The notes beneath the pieces were generated by a model. It saw only the letters and a program-made list of their open reading frames with translations. It searched no databases and was not told the DNA's origin. A stretch of DNA of 54,353 nt from Streptomyces sp. E2N166 (GTDB lineage: Bacteria > Actinomycetota > Actinomycetes > Streptomycetales > Streptomycetaceae). The position numbers were made by a program, and so were the translations under genes. Positions 27,474-36,900 of this stretch are shown piece by piece (within the stretch, counting starts at the first letter, position 1; every line of letters starts with the position of its first letter). The stretch spans positions 129,275-183,627 of the forward strand of contig NZ_RAIF01000020.1 of the NCBI RefSeq assembly GCF_003671715.1, read 5' to 3'.

Positions 27474-27565
27474 GTCGTCAGTCTCCTTACATCGCCACAT
27501 CGCCGTGGTCGGCGGTGCTTTGAGCGTGTATGTCACACCTATCTCGGGCGCAACCGGGACACGCT

Positions 27566-27581
27566 TGTGAACGCGTTCACA
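27566..27581. promoter_or_regulatory. Rex operator upstream of the cyd operon
   Basis: The perfect palindrome TGTGAACGCGTTCACA matches the Rex operator described for S. coelicolor cydABCD. A partial second copy (TTCACAAG, 27582-27589) follows. Rex binds here when NAD+ is high and leaves when NADH rises. Confidence 0.9.
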
Positions 27582-27644
27582 TTCACAAGCAATTATGACG
27601 TACAGCTTTTCGACACCGGAAGGGGGGTCCCCTGTGACGTCAAC

Positions 27645-27675
27645 CCCTTGGCAAGGGCTTCAACAACTTGTTGAA
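27645..27675. promoter_or_regulatory. Two adjacent palindromes upstream of the cyclophilin-like gene
   Basis: CCCTTG-G-CAAGGG (27645-27657) is followed two bases later by TTCAACAA-C-TTGTTGAA (27659-27675), which ends 8 bp before the ATG. Their position at the translation start suggests an operator or an mRNA hairpin. No known regulator is assigned. Confidence 0.5.
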
Positions 27676-27683
27676 TTCGCCGC

Positions 27684-28058
27684 ATGAAGATTCGAATCTC
27701 ATGGCCCGCGGGTCACCTCACCGCAGCGCTCGACGACACCCCGACCACCCAGGCGCTGCTCAAAGCCCTGCCGTTCACTGCCTCCGCTCACACATGGGGC
27801 GAGGAGGTGTACTTCGACACGGGTTTGTCGGTTTCACGTGAAACGGACGCCCGGGAAGTCGTGGAGCCGGGCACGGTCGCCTTCTGGACCGACGGCGACG
27901 CTCTGGCGCTGCCCTACGGGCCCACGCCGATCTCGCGAGGCGACGAATGCCGCCTCGCGAGTCCCTCCAACGTCCTGGGCCGTCTCGACGGCGAACCGCG
28001 CCTGCTGGCGACGGTGCGAGACGGCGACCCGATACGCGTCGAACGCGCCGACGCGTAG
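27684..28058 (+). CDS. Cyclophilin-like fold protein
   Basis: 124-aa single-domain protein resembling the bacterial cyclophilin-like family (DUF369/TM1367-type): KIRISWPAGHLTAALDD at the start, TWGEEVYFDTG, GTVAFWTDGDALALPYGPTPIS, and a C-terminal strand pair (NVLGRLDGEPRLLATVRDGD). Enzymatic activity is not established for this family. It starts at ATG 27684 behind two palindromes. Residues 50-54 (VSRET) are encoded by a perfect parS site and fall in a loop that is variable in the family. It converges with the aminotransferase gene; 19-bp repeats lie between them. Confidence 0.82.
   Translation: MKIRISWPAGHLTAALDDTPTTQALLKALPFTASAHTWGEEVYFDTGLSVSRETDAREVVEPGTVAFWTDGDALALPYGPTPISRGDECRLASPSNVLGRLDGEPRLLATVRDGDPIRVERADA
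27831..27844. promoter_or_regulatory. parS site inside a coding region
   Basis: Perfect GTTTCACGTGAAAC within the cyclophilin-like gene, read in frame as Val-Ser-Arg-Glu-Thr. Confidence 0.92.
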
Positions 28059-28064
28059 AAGCCC

Positions 28065-28133
28065 TACAGCGGTCATCAACCACCACAGCGGTCGCCGACC
28101 ACCACAGCGGTCTTGCGAGGTTCTACAGCGGCC
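28065..28133. repeat. Short direct repeats with 19-bp period
   Basis: The core (C/T)ACAGCGG(T/C)C occurs at 28065-28074, 28084-28093, 28103-28112 and 28124-28133, with steps of 19, 19 and 21 bp (about two helical turns). The central two copies share a longer unit (ACCACCACAGCGGTC). It lies between convergent genes and may be binding sites or a repeat-derived spacer. Confidence 0.6.
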
Positions 28134-29212
28134 TACAGCTCGTTGCGGAACTCCGCCGACACCTTGAGGAAGATGTCGTTCGCCTCGCTCTCGCCGACCG
28201 TCACCCGCACACCCTCACCCGGGAACGGTCGAATGACCACGCCCGCCTCTTCACAGGCGTCGGCGAAGGCGACCGTGCGCTCCCCCAGCCGCAGCCACAC
28301 GAAGTTGGCCTGGGTCTCGGGCACCGTCCAGCCCTGTGCGCGCAGCGCGTCGACCACGCGCTTGCGTTCGCACACCAGCGAACCGACCCGGCCGATCAAC
28401 TCGTCCTCGGCGCGCAGCGAGGCGATCGCCGCCTCCTGCGCGATCTGGCTGACCCCGAAGGGCACCGCCGTCTTGCGCAGCGCCGCCGCCACCGGCTCGT
28501 GGGCGATAGCGAACCCGACCCGCAGGCCGGCGAGGCCGTACGCCTTGGAAAAGGTGCGCAGGACGCAGACGTTGGGACGTTCACGGTAGATCTCGACGCC
28601 GTCCGGCACCTCGGGGTCCCGGATGAACTCGCGGTAGGCCTCGTCGAGGACCACCAGCACGTCGCTCGGCACCTGATCGAGGAAACGCTCCAGCTCGGCC
28701 CGCCGCACCACCGTGCCCGTCGGGTTGTTGGGGTTGCAGACGAAGATCAGCCGGGTCCGGTCCGTGATCGCGGCCGCCATCGCGTCCAGGTCGTGCACGT
28801 CGCCCGATGTCAGCGGCACCTTCACGGACGCCGCGCCGCTGATCTGCGTGATGATCGGGTACGCCTCGAAGGAGCGCCAGGCGTAGATGACCTCGTCGCC
28901 CGGGCCCGAGGTCGCCTGGATGAGTTGCTGGGCCACACCGACCGAGCCGGTGCCGGTGGCCAGGTGGGAAAGGGGCACGCCGAACCGGTCCGACAGCTCG
29001 CTCATCAGGGCCGTACAGGCCATGTCCGGGTACCGGTTGAACGACGAGGCCGTGGCCGTCACCGTCTCCATCACGCCGGGCAGAGGCGGATAGGGGTTCT
29101 CGTTGGAGGACAGCTTGTAGGCCACCGGACCGTCGGCCGCGGCGGGCCTGCCCGGCTTGTAGGTGGGAATTCCCTCCAGCTCGGCGCGCAGCTTGGGGCT
29201 CGTCTCGCTCAC
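28133..29212 (-). CDS. hisC: Histidinol-phosphate / aromatic amino acid aminotransferase
   Basis: 359-aa class I/II PLP aminotransferase. It starts at GTG 29212 with GAGGAGG upstream. The NENPYPP motif near residue 40, [16 protein letters not shown] and the PLP lysine in [14 protein letters not shown] are those of the HisC family. Actinobacteria often have a second HisC-like enzyme (HisC2/Pat) that makes phenylalanine or tyrosine from phenylpyruvate. With pheA in the same region and no his operon here, I favour the aromatic role; sequence alone cannot separate the two. Its stop overlaps the last of the 19-bp repeats. Confidence 0.88.
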   Translation of the reverse strand: MSETSPKLRAELEGIPTYKPGRPAAADGPVAYKLSSNENPYPPLPGVMETVTATASSFNRYPDMACTALMSELSDRFGVPLSHLATGTGSVGVAQQLIQATSGPGDEVIYAWRSFEAYPIITQISGAASVKVPLTSGDVHDLDAMAAAITDRTRLIFVCNPNNPTGTVVRRAELERFLDQVPSDVLVVLDEAYREFIRDPEVPDGVEIYRERPNVCVLRTFSKAYGLAGLRVGFAIAHEPVAAALRKTAVPFGVSQIAQEAAIASLRAEDELIGRVGSLVCERKRVVDALRAQGWTVPETQANFVWLRLGERTVAFADACEEAGVVIRPFPGEGVRVTVGESEANDIFLKVSAEFRNEL

Positions 29213-29505
29213 CGCAGTCCTCCTCGTGACCACCACCGGCATCGAATACTTCTCACCTTATGAGGATTCAGCGCCGCTGCGTATAGATGAGGCGAGACCT
29301 CGTCCGTCACACTGGCATCAGGGGCATCAGCACACGAAGGCGCACGATTCGGGGGGCGCGCCGCACATATATCTACGCGCCGGTGGCTCGCGCCGTGGCG
29401 CGCATCCCTCGTGCAGGTGAGTTGAGACCTCTTCGCAACATCTGCCACTTGGCAGGCCCTCACTGGTCGACACGCCAGGTAATGGGTTGCATCCGACCAA
29501 CTGGC

Positions 29506-29534
29506 TTGCTTTCGAAGGCCGTTGCGGCTAGATG
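29506..29534 (+). promoter_or_regulatory. Candidate promoter for the LacI-type regulator
   Basis: TTGCTT (29506-29511) and TAGATG (29529-29534) are spaced 17 bp. The rest of the 401-bp gap 29213-29613 shows no gene; a second possible -10, TACTAT, is at 29599-29604, 9 nt before the ATG. Confidence 0.4.
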
Positions 29535-29613
29535 ATCATGCAGAAACGTGACTGTCAACGCGTGCATATGCGTCCGCCCTACCCCACCCCATGAGCCCTA
29601 CTATCGGCTCGCC

Positions 29614-30726
29614 ATGACAGCAGCAGGGAAGCACCAGGTGAGCCGCGCGGAAACCTCACGTCGAGGCAGCCGGCCGGGCCGGGCGGGCATCAGGGACGTG
29701 GCCGCCGCCGCCGGAGTATCCATCACTACCGTCTCCGATGCCCTCAACGGCAAGGGCCGACTCCCGGATGCCACCCGGCGCCATGTGCGCGAGGTCGCCG
29801 ACCGACTGGGCTACCGGCCCTCGGCCGCCGCCCGCACGCTCCGCACCGGCAAGTCCGGACTCATCGGCCTGACCGTGACGACGTACGGGGATGAACCTTT
29901 CACCTTCACCGAGTTCGCGTACTTCGCCGAGATGGCGCGGGCCGCCACGTCCGCCGCGCTGGCCCGCGGATACGCCCTTGTCATCCTCCCGGCGACCTCC
30001 CGTCACGACGTGTGGTCGAACGTCGCGCTCGACGGCACGGTCGTCATCGACCCCTCGGACCATGACCCGGTCGTCAGCGAACTGGTGCGCCAGGGTCTAC
30101 CGGTCGTCTCCGACGGCCGCCCGGCCGGCTCGCTCCCCGTGACCGCCTGGGTCGACAACGACCACGAGGCCGCCGTACTCGGCATCCTCGACCACCTGGC
30201 CGCCGCCGGTGCCCGCAGGATCGGCCTGCTCACCGGCACCACGACCGACACGTACACCCATCTGTCGACCACCGCCTACCTGCGCTGGTGCGAGCGCATC
30301 GGCCAGGACCCGGTCTACGAGGCCTACCCGGCACACGACCCGTGCGCCGGCGCCGTCGCCGCCGACCGACTGCTCGCCCGCCCCGACCGGCCCGACGCCG
30401 TATACGGCCTGTTCGACCCGAACGGCACCGACCTGCTCGCCGCCGCCCGCCGCTACGGTCTGCGCGTCCCGGAGGACCTGCTGCTGGTCTGCTGCAGCGA
30501 GTCCACCGTGTACGCCAGCACCGAACCGCCCATCACCACCCTGTCGCTGAAGCCCCGCCGCATCGGCACGGCGGTGATCCAGGTCCTCATCGACGCCATC
30601 GAGGGGCTCGACTCGGACCAGCCGGTCGAGCAGGTGATACCGACCGAACTGATCGTGCGTACGTCTTCGCAGCGGCGTCCGCCACGGACGACGGTCAGCC
30701 CGCCGCGGTCACCCGAGGGCAAGTAG
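29614..30726 (+). CDS. LacI family transcriptional regulator
   Basis: 370-aa DNA-binding repressor. An N-terminal disordered stretch (MTAAGKHQVSRAETSRRGSRPGR) precedes the LacI helix-turn-helix (IRDVAAAAGVSITTVSDALNGKGRLP) with its hinge helix (YRPSAAARTLRTGKS), then a periplasmic-binding-protein-like effector domain (about 85-350: LIGLTVTTYG, GTVVIDPSDHDP, WVDNDHEAAVLGILDHL, AVYGLFDPNG). The ligand is probably a sugar or nucleoside but no transporter or catabolic gene is next to it. It starts at ATG 29614; the longer frame from 29548 lacks support. A GC-rich hairpin follows the stop. Confidence 0.9.
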   Translation: MTAAGKHQVSRAETSRRGSRPGRAGIRDVAAAAGVSITTVSDALNGKGRLPDATRRHVREVADRLGYRPSAAARTLRTGKSGLIGLTVTTYGDEPFTFTEFAYFAEMARAATSAALARGYALVILPATSRHDVWSNVALDGTVVIDPSDHDPVVSELVRQGLPVVSDGRPAGSLPVTAWVDNDHEAAVLGILDHLAAAGARRIGLLTGTTTDTYTHLSTTAYLRWCERIGQDPVYEAYPAHDPCAGAVAADRLLARPDRPDAVYGLFDPNGTDLLAAARRYGLRVPEDLLLVCCSESTVYASTEPPITTLSLKPRRIGTAVIQVLIDAIEGLDSDQPVEQVIPTELIVRTSSQRRPPRTTVSPPRSPEGK

Positions 30727-30758
30727 GGCCCCCGTCTGGGAAGCGGGAGGCGGGGCCC
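30726..30758 (+). terminator. Terminator after the LacI-type gene
   Basis: GGGCCCC (30726-30732) pairs with GGGGCCC (30752-30758) directly after the stop codon; the loop is large (19 nt) but can fold further. Confidence 0.5.
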
Positions 30759-31067
30759 GGCCGACGCACCCGCCCGGGAGGGCAGGTGGCCCAGCGGGTT
30801 CGGCGCCACCCCCGTACGGGAGGGGCGGCGAGGACGGCGGAGACGGTACCCGGCACGTCCGGGGCATGATCACACCGCCGCTACGGGCGGTCGAAGCCCG
30901 GCCCAATCGGGGCGAAAGCCGCGGCGAACCGGAGTCCTGTTCTGATTCACCACCCCTGGGTCATCACACAGCGCGATCCGCATTCCTATGATGGGCCCAC
31001 ACACCGCGGGCCGCTGCGACCAGGCAGTCCGAAGCGGTGCAGATGCGGCGCGATGGTGGAGGGGTCG
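30759..31067. other. Gene-free region before the PPP phosphatase
   Basis: No gene seen. TATGAT at 30987-30992 is a good -10 for the phosphatase gene (leader about 70 nt), but its -35 region (TCACAC) is poor. Several GC-rich inverted repeats occur in 30760-30850 and probably belong to the upstream terminator. Confidence 0.45.
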
Positions 31068-32159
31068 ATGACTCAGGGGGCCGGTCAGGGACCCGAGGTG
31101 GAGCGGACGGCGACGGTACGCGACTTCCGGGTGCCCGCGTACGTCCACGAGACCGCTCCGTACGCCGCCACCGGCACGCACGCGGGCGAGGCCGCGCCGC
31201 CCTCCGAGGAGGAGTACGAGGAGAGCCTCCCGGAGGGGTACACGCCCACTCAGCGGGATCTGCCCGTCATCCGTCGGGGTGACACGGTTCAGGTGGCCGT
31301 CGACCCCGAACCGATCGTGGTGCGGCAGCCCGCCACGGGCCAGGGGCCGCTGTTCGTCGTCGGCGACGTGCACGGCTACCTCGACGAGCTGCTGGTCGCC
31401 CTCCAGGAGAAGGGCCTCGTCGACGCCGCCGGGCGGTGGTGCGCGGGCACCTCCCGCCTGTGGTTCCTCGGCGACTTCACGGACCGGGGCCCGGACGGCA
31501 TCGGCGTTATCGACCTGGTGATGCGGCTGTCCGCCGAGGCCGCCGCGGCCGGCGGCTACTGCAAGGCGCTCATGGGCAACCACGAACTGCTGCTGCTCGG
31601 CGCCAAGCGATTCGGCGACACGCCCGTCAACTCCGGCGCGGGCACCGCCACCTTCCAGGCGGCCTGGCTGTTGAACGGCGGCCAGAAGACCGACATGGAC
31701 CGACTGCAGGACCACCACCTCCAGTGGATGGCCCGCCTCGACGCCCTCGAAGAGGTCGACGGCCACCTTCTGGTCCACTCCGACACCACCACCTACCTCG
31801 ACTACGGCGGCTCCATCGAGGAGGTCAACGACACCGTCCGCGAGACGCTCACGCGCAACGACGCGGAAGAGGTGTGGGACCTGTTCCGCAAGTTCACCAA
31901 GCGCTTCTCCTTCCGCGACGAGGGCGGCGCCGACGCCGTGCGCTCACTGCTGGACACGTACGGCGGCACCCGGATCGTGCACGGCCACAGCCCCATCCCC
32001 TACCTGCTGGGCGAGGTCGGCTCCGAGGACGGCGAGGACGACACGCGTACCGCGGTCGAGGGACCTCACGTCTACGCGGACGGGCTGGCCATCGCGATGG
32101 ACGGCGGCGTGACCATGGCCGGAAAGCTGCTGGTCCAGCAACTTCCGCTGGACACCTGA
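31068..32159 (+). CDS. PPP-family metallophosphatase (serine/threonine phosphatase-like)
   Basis: 363-aa cytoplasmic phosphoesterase. The metal-binding signature is complete: GDVHG, GDFTDRG, GNHE, a His in LVHSDTTTYLD, and HGHSP near the C-terminus. These are the PPP/ApaH-type motifs, so a protein serine/threonine phosphatase or a nucleotide phosphatase is likely. An acidic, disordered N-terminus of about 85 residues precedes the domain. Start chosen at ATG 31068, because GGAGGGG lies just upstream; ATG 31053 would overlap that site. It may act with the many Streptomyces Ser/Thr kinases. The two-TM protein gene follows 188 bp downstream. Confidence 0.88.
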   Translation: MTQGAGQGPEVERTATVRDFRVPAYVHETAPYAATGTHAGEAAPPSEEEYEESLPEGYTPTQRDLPVIRRGDTVQVAVDPEPIVVRQPATGQGPLFVVGDVHGYLDELLVALQEKGLVDAAGRWCAGTSRLWFLGDFTDRGPDGIGVIDLVMRLSAEAAAAGGYCKALMGNHELLLLGAKRFGDTPVNSGAGTATFQAAWLLNGGQKTDMDRLQDHHLQWMARLDALEEVDGHLLVHSDTTTYLDYGGSIEEVNDTVRETLTRNDAEEVWDLFRKFTKRFSFRDEGGADAVRSLLDTYGGTRIVHGHSPIPYLLGEVGSEDGEDDTRTAVEGPHVYADGLAIAMDGGVTMAGKLLVQQLPLDT

Positions 32160-32347
32160 CGGTTCACCGGACGGGTTTACGCGCGGCGGCGTCCGTACAG
32201 CCCGGCACCCAATTTCTGGAAACCCCCTGTCACCACCCACCGTCACCGCTCTACCATCGGCTTATCCGTAGCAGGCTCCCCTCCGTTTCTGCCCGACGGC
32301 TCGTTGGCATGCGAGCCCCAAGCCCTACGGAGCATCGGGGGATGCAC

Positions 32348-33211
32348 ATGAACAGCGTTCCGCAGCACCTGTCGAACGAGGACCGCCAAGAGTACGAGCG
32401 GGTCCTCGAAGAGGCGCTGCGCTCCGCACCACACCGCCCGGAACTGGCCGCTGTCGGACAGCGGCTCAACTCGGAACAACTGCGCACCATGGCACTCAAC
32501 GCCACCGCCCTCATCACCGCGGCGGCCACGACCGAGTACCAGCACTACGTGAAGGTCCGCGAGGAACTGCGCCACCCGACGCCGCCCGCCCAGGTGCCGT
32601 CCACGCGCGAGTCGGGCTCCGAAGAGCCGGGCACGGGCGCGGCCGGACTCGCCGCCACCATGGGCGAGGTCGTCGAGGCGACCGGCGCGGGCGCCGTCGC
32701 CGTGGTCGCCGTCCTGGCACCCGTCCTGGCCGGCACCGCCGCGGCGATCTTCCTGCTCGTCGGCTACATCCTGAAGATGCTCGATCCGGGGCAGACATTC
32801 GCGCAGACCATGCTCACCACCGGATGGGTGTTCGGCGCGTTCACCGCGGTGGCGATCCTCGTCGCCGCGGTGGGGCTGCTGCTCACCGCGCTGCGCAACC
32901 GCCCCTCCGCCGAGTCCGGCTTCTACGGCGAACTCGACGAGGAAGTGGTCCGGGCCAGGGAGGCCTGGCACGAAGCCCTGCTCGAGCGCGGCATCCTGCC
33001 CTTCCTCCGGGAGGCACTCGCAGAGCCGGGCGCCACGGCACTGCACCGTACGGCACCGGCGGCGCCGACCAGCCGTATGCCGCACCTGGGCTACGGCCGT
33101 CCCGGGTTCACCAGCCCGGACGGCGGCCCCGAGGCGGGCCCGCGTCCGCGTTACTCGAGCCCGGACTACAGCAGCCCGGACTTCGGCGGCCCGGAACACC
33201 GGCCCGAGTAG
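32348..33211 (+). CDS. Two-TM membrane protein with Pro/Ser-rich tail
   Basis: 287-aa protein of unknown function. An N-terminal helical cytoplasmic part (1-75) and a polar linker (75-112) lead to two TM segments (about 115-142 and 158-182). After these comes a helical stretch (EELDEEVVRAREAWHEALLERG region, about 190-225) and a low-complexity tail with repeated SPD units (FTSPDGG, YSSPDYSSPDFGGPE). Start at ATG 32348, 6 nt from a GGGGG sequence; ATG 32342 is too close to it. The tail could be a binding or phosphorylation region. The neighbour is a phosphatase gene, but a functional link is speculation. Confidence 0.78.
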   Translation: MNSVPQHLSNEDRQEYERVLEEALRSAPHRPELAAVGQRLNSEQLRTMALNATALITAAATTEYQHYVKVREELRHPTPPAQVPSTRESGSEEPGTGAAGLAATMGEVVEATGAGAVAVVAVLAPVLAGTAAAIFLLVGYILKMLDPGQTFAQTMLTTGWVFGAFTAVAILVAAVGLLLTALRNRPSAESGFYGELDEEVVRAREAWHEALLERGILPFLREALAEPGATALHRTAPAAPTSRMPHLGYGRPGFTSPDGGPEAGPRPRYSSPDYSSPDFGGPEHRPE

Positions 33212-33220
33212 CCACCGGTC

Positions 33221-33255
33221 CCGGGCGGGCAGCGGATCAGAGAATGCCCGCCCGG
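33221..33255. terminator. Bidirectional terminator at the end of the TerD-vWA gene
   Basis: An 11-bp perfect inverted repeat (33221-33231 with 33245-33255) with a 13-nt loop sits between two convergent genes. The stop codon of the minus-strand gene lies in the loop, so its final codons are part of the stem. Confidence 0.75.
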
Positions 33256-34703
33256 CCGGCGGCAGTGATCCAGGACGGGAACTCGGACAGCAGTCGGTCG
33301 TACAGCTCCGGGTCCGGGACGGTGCTGATGTCGTCCACGGCGAAGAATCCGACGTTGTCGACGCGGCGGCCCGGCAGGGTGTCGAAGCGCTCGAGCACCC
33401 CGTAGTTGGACCGTCCGAGCCCCACGAACTGCCAGAAGACGGGTTCCTCCACCGCCTCCCGCAGCTCCCGCTCGATCTCGGCGTTGCGGTAGACGCCTCC
33501 GTCCGAGAAGAACAGCACCAGGGTCGGAGCCGACGCCGGGTTGTCCCGGACGTAGGCCCGGACCTCGGCGATCACCTTCTGTTCCTCGTTCTGGATGCCG
33601 ACCGCCCGCATGTCGACCTGCTCGGGGTGCAGGCCCTTCTTCCTGCCGCGGCGGAAGAGACTGATCTCCCCCACGCGTACGTGCAGCCGCAGCCACTCGG
33701 GGAGCTCGCCGAGGCGGAGGTCGGGCAGCCGGGCCGGGGTCGAGGCAAAGGTCCATGCCTGCATCTCACCGTCGTCGTCCAGTTGCGCGGCGACGGCGGC
33801 CATCCGCTCCACGACGTCCGTGACCACGCCCTTGGAGTAGAGGAAGGACATGGACCCTGATGCGTCCAACACCAGGATGACGCGCGCGGTGACCCCGGCC
33901 GCCCCGTGCTTGCTCAGGCTGACCGCGACCTGTTCCTTGCGCAGGGACAAGCGCTTGCGCATGTCGACGGGAAGGTGTTCCTCCCCTTTGGTGAGGCGGG
34001 GTCCCGCACCGGTGGGCACCGGTTGCGCGGTCGGCGCTGCGGGCGGCGCCGGTACTACCGGCGGGACCGATGTTGCCGGTGGGGCCTGTGGCATGGGCGC
34101 CTGCGGGGTCAGCCCGGTCGCCGCTGCAGCCGGGGCGGCGGGCGCGGCCGCCGGGGGAGCGTCGTCCACGGTGATGCCGAAGTCCGTGGCCACGCCGGCG
34201 AGTCCGGAGGCGTACCCCTGCCCGACCGCGCGGAACTTCCACTTCCCCTGACGCCGGTACAGCTCGCCGCCGACCAGGGCGGTCTCCGTCCCGGCCGCCA
34301 TGTCGAACCGGGCCAGTTCGGTGCGGGTCCCGGCGTCCAGCAGCCGCAGGGACAGCCCCGGGACCTGGCCGAACGTCCCACCGTCCGCCGAGGCACACAG
34401 GACGATGCGGTCGACGGCCGCTTCCACCGAGCGCAGGTCCACCTGGACGGCTTCGGTCGTGACACCCGCGCCGGCACCGGAGCCGCCCTGCTTACCCAGG
34501 TGCCTCACCGCGTCGGACGCATGGCGGGGCTGGTTGTAGAAGACGAAGTCGCCGTCGTCCCGCACACGTCCGGCCGAGGTGAGCAGCAGCGCGGAGGCGT
34601 CGACCTCTGGCACACCCGGCCCGGCGGACCAGACGAGTTCGACGCACACCGCGGGGGAGTCGACGGCGAGATTGGCACCCTTGCTCAGGGAGGTGGCTGT
34701 CAT
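33237..34703 (-). CDS. TerD-domain protein fused to von Willebrand A domain
   Basis: 488-aa cytoplasmic protein. Residues 1 to about 185 form a TerD domain ([51 protein letters not shown]), with the acidic calcium-binding positions typical of tellurite/stress TerD proteins. A Pro/Ala-rich linker (about 185-240) joins it to a vWA domain (from about 250) with an intact MIDAS DASGS in [13 protein letters not shown] and a later FFSDGG. Similar TerD/vWA proteins are found in tellurite and stress-associated loci. No other ter gene is adjacent. It starts at ATG 34703, 150 bp downstream of thiC. Confidence 0.9.
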   Translation of the reverse strand: MTATSLSKGANLAVDSPAVCVELVWSAGPGVPEVDASALLLTSAGRVRDDGDFVFYNQPRHASDAVRHLGKQGGSGAGAGVTTEAVQVDLRSVEAAVDRIVLCASADGGTFGQVPGLSLRLLDAGTRTELARFDMAAGTETALVGGELYRRQGKWKFRAVGQGYASGLAGVATDFGITVDDAPPAAAPAAPAAAATGLTPQAPMPQAPPATSVPPVVPAPPAAPTAQPVPTGAGPRLTKGEEHLPVDMRKRLSLRKEQVAVSLSKHGAAGVTARVILVLDASGSMSFLYSKGVVTDVVERMAAVAAQLDDDGEMQAWTFASTPARLPDLRLGELPEWLRLHVRVGEISLFRRGRKKGLHPEQVDMRAVGIQNEEQKVIAEVRAYVRDNPASAPTLVLFFSDGGVYRNAEIERELREAVEEPVFWQFVGLGRSNYGVLERFDTLPGRRVDNVGFFAVDDISTVPDPELYDRLLSEFPSWITAAGRAGIL

Positions 34704-34853
34704 GTGCCCAGTCTGCCGAGACGCACCCTCCGGTGGGGAGAGGGCAGACCCGGCGTCCCGTCCGGGAGATCACTCACCCCACCGTGCCGGGCCCACGCCA
34801 AGCGCCCCGCCCTCCGAGCGCGGCATCGCTCAGCGTGAGGCCGGAGCAGGGAC

Positions 34854-36824
<1,971 letters not shown>

Positions 36825-36900
36825 CAAAGGTGCCCCCACGCTAGCGTCAATTCGGGCGCGGTGAACAGAGGGCCCCTCTCGTTCTTGCGATGATCGGTCG

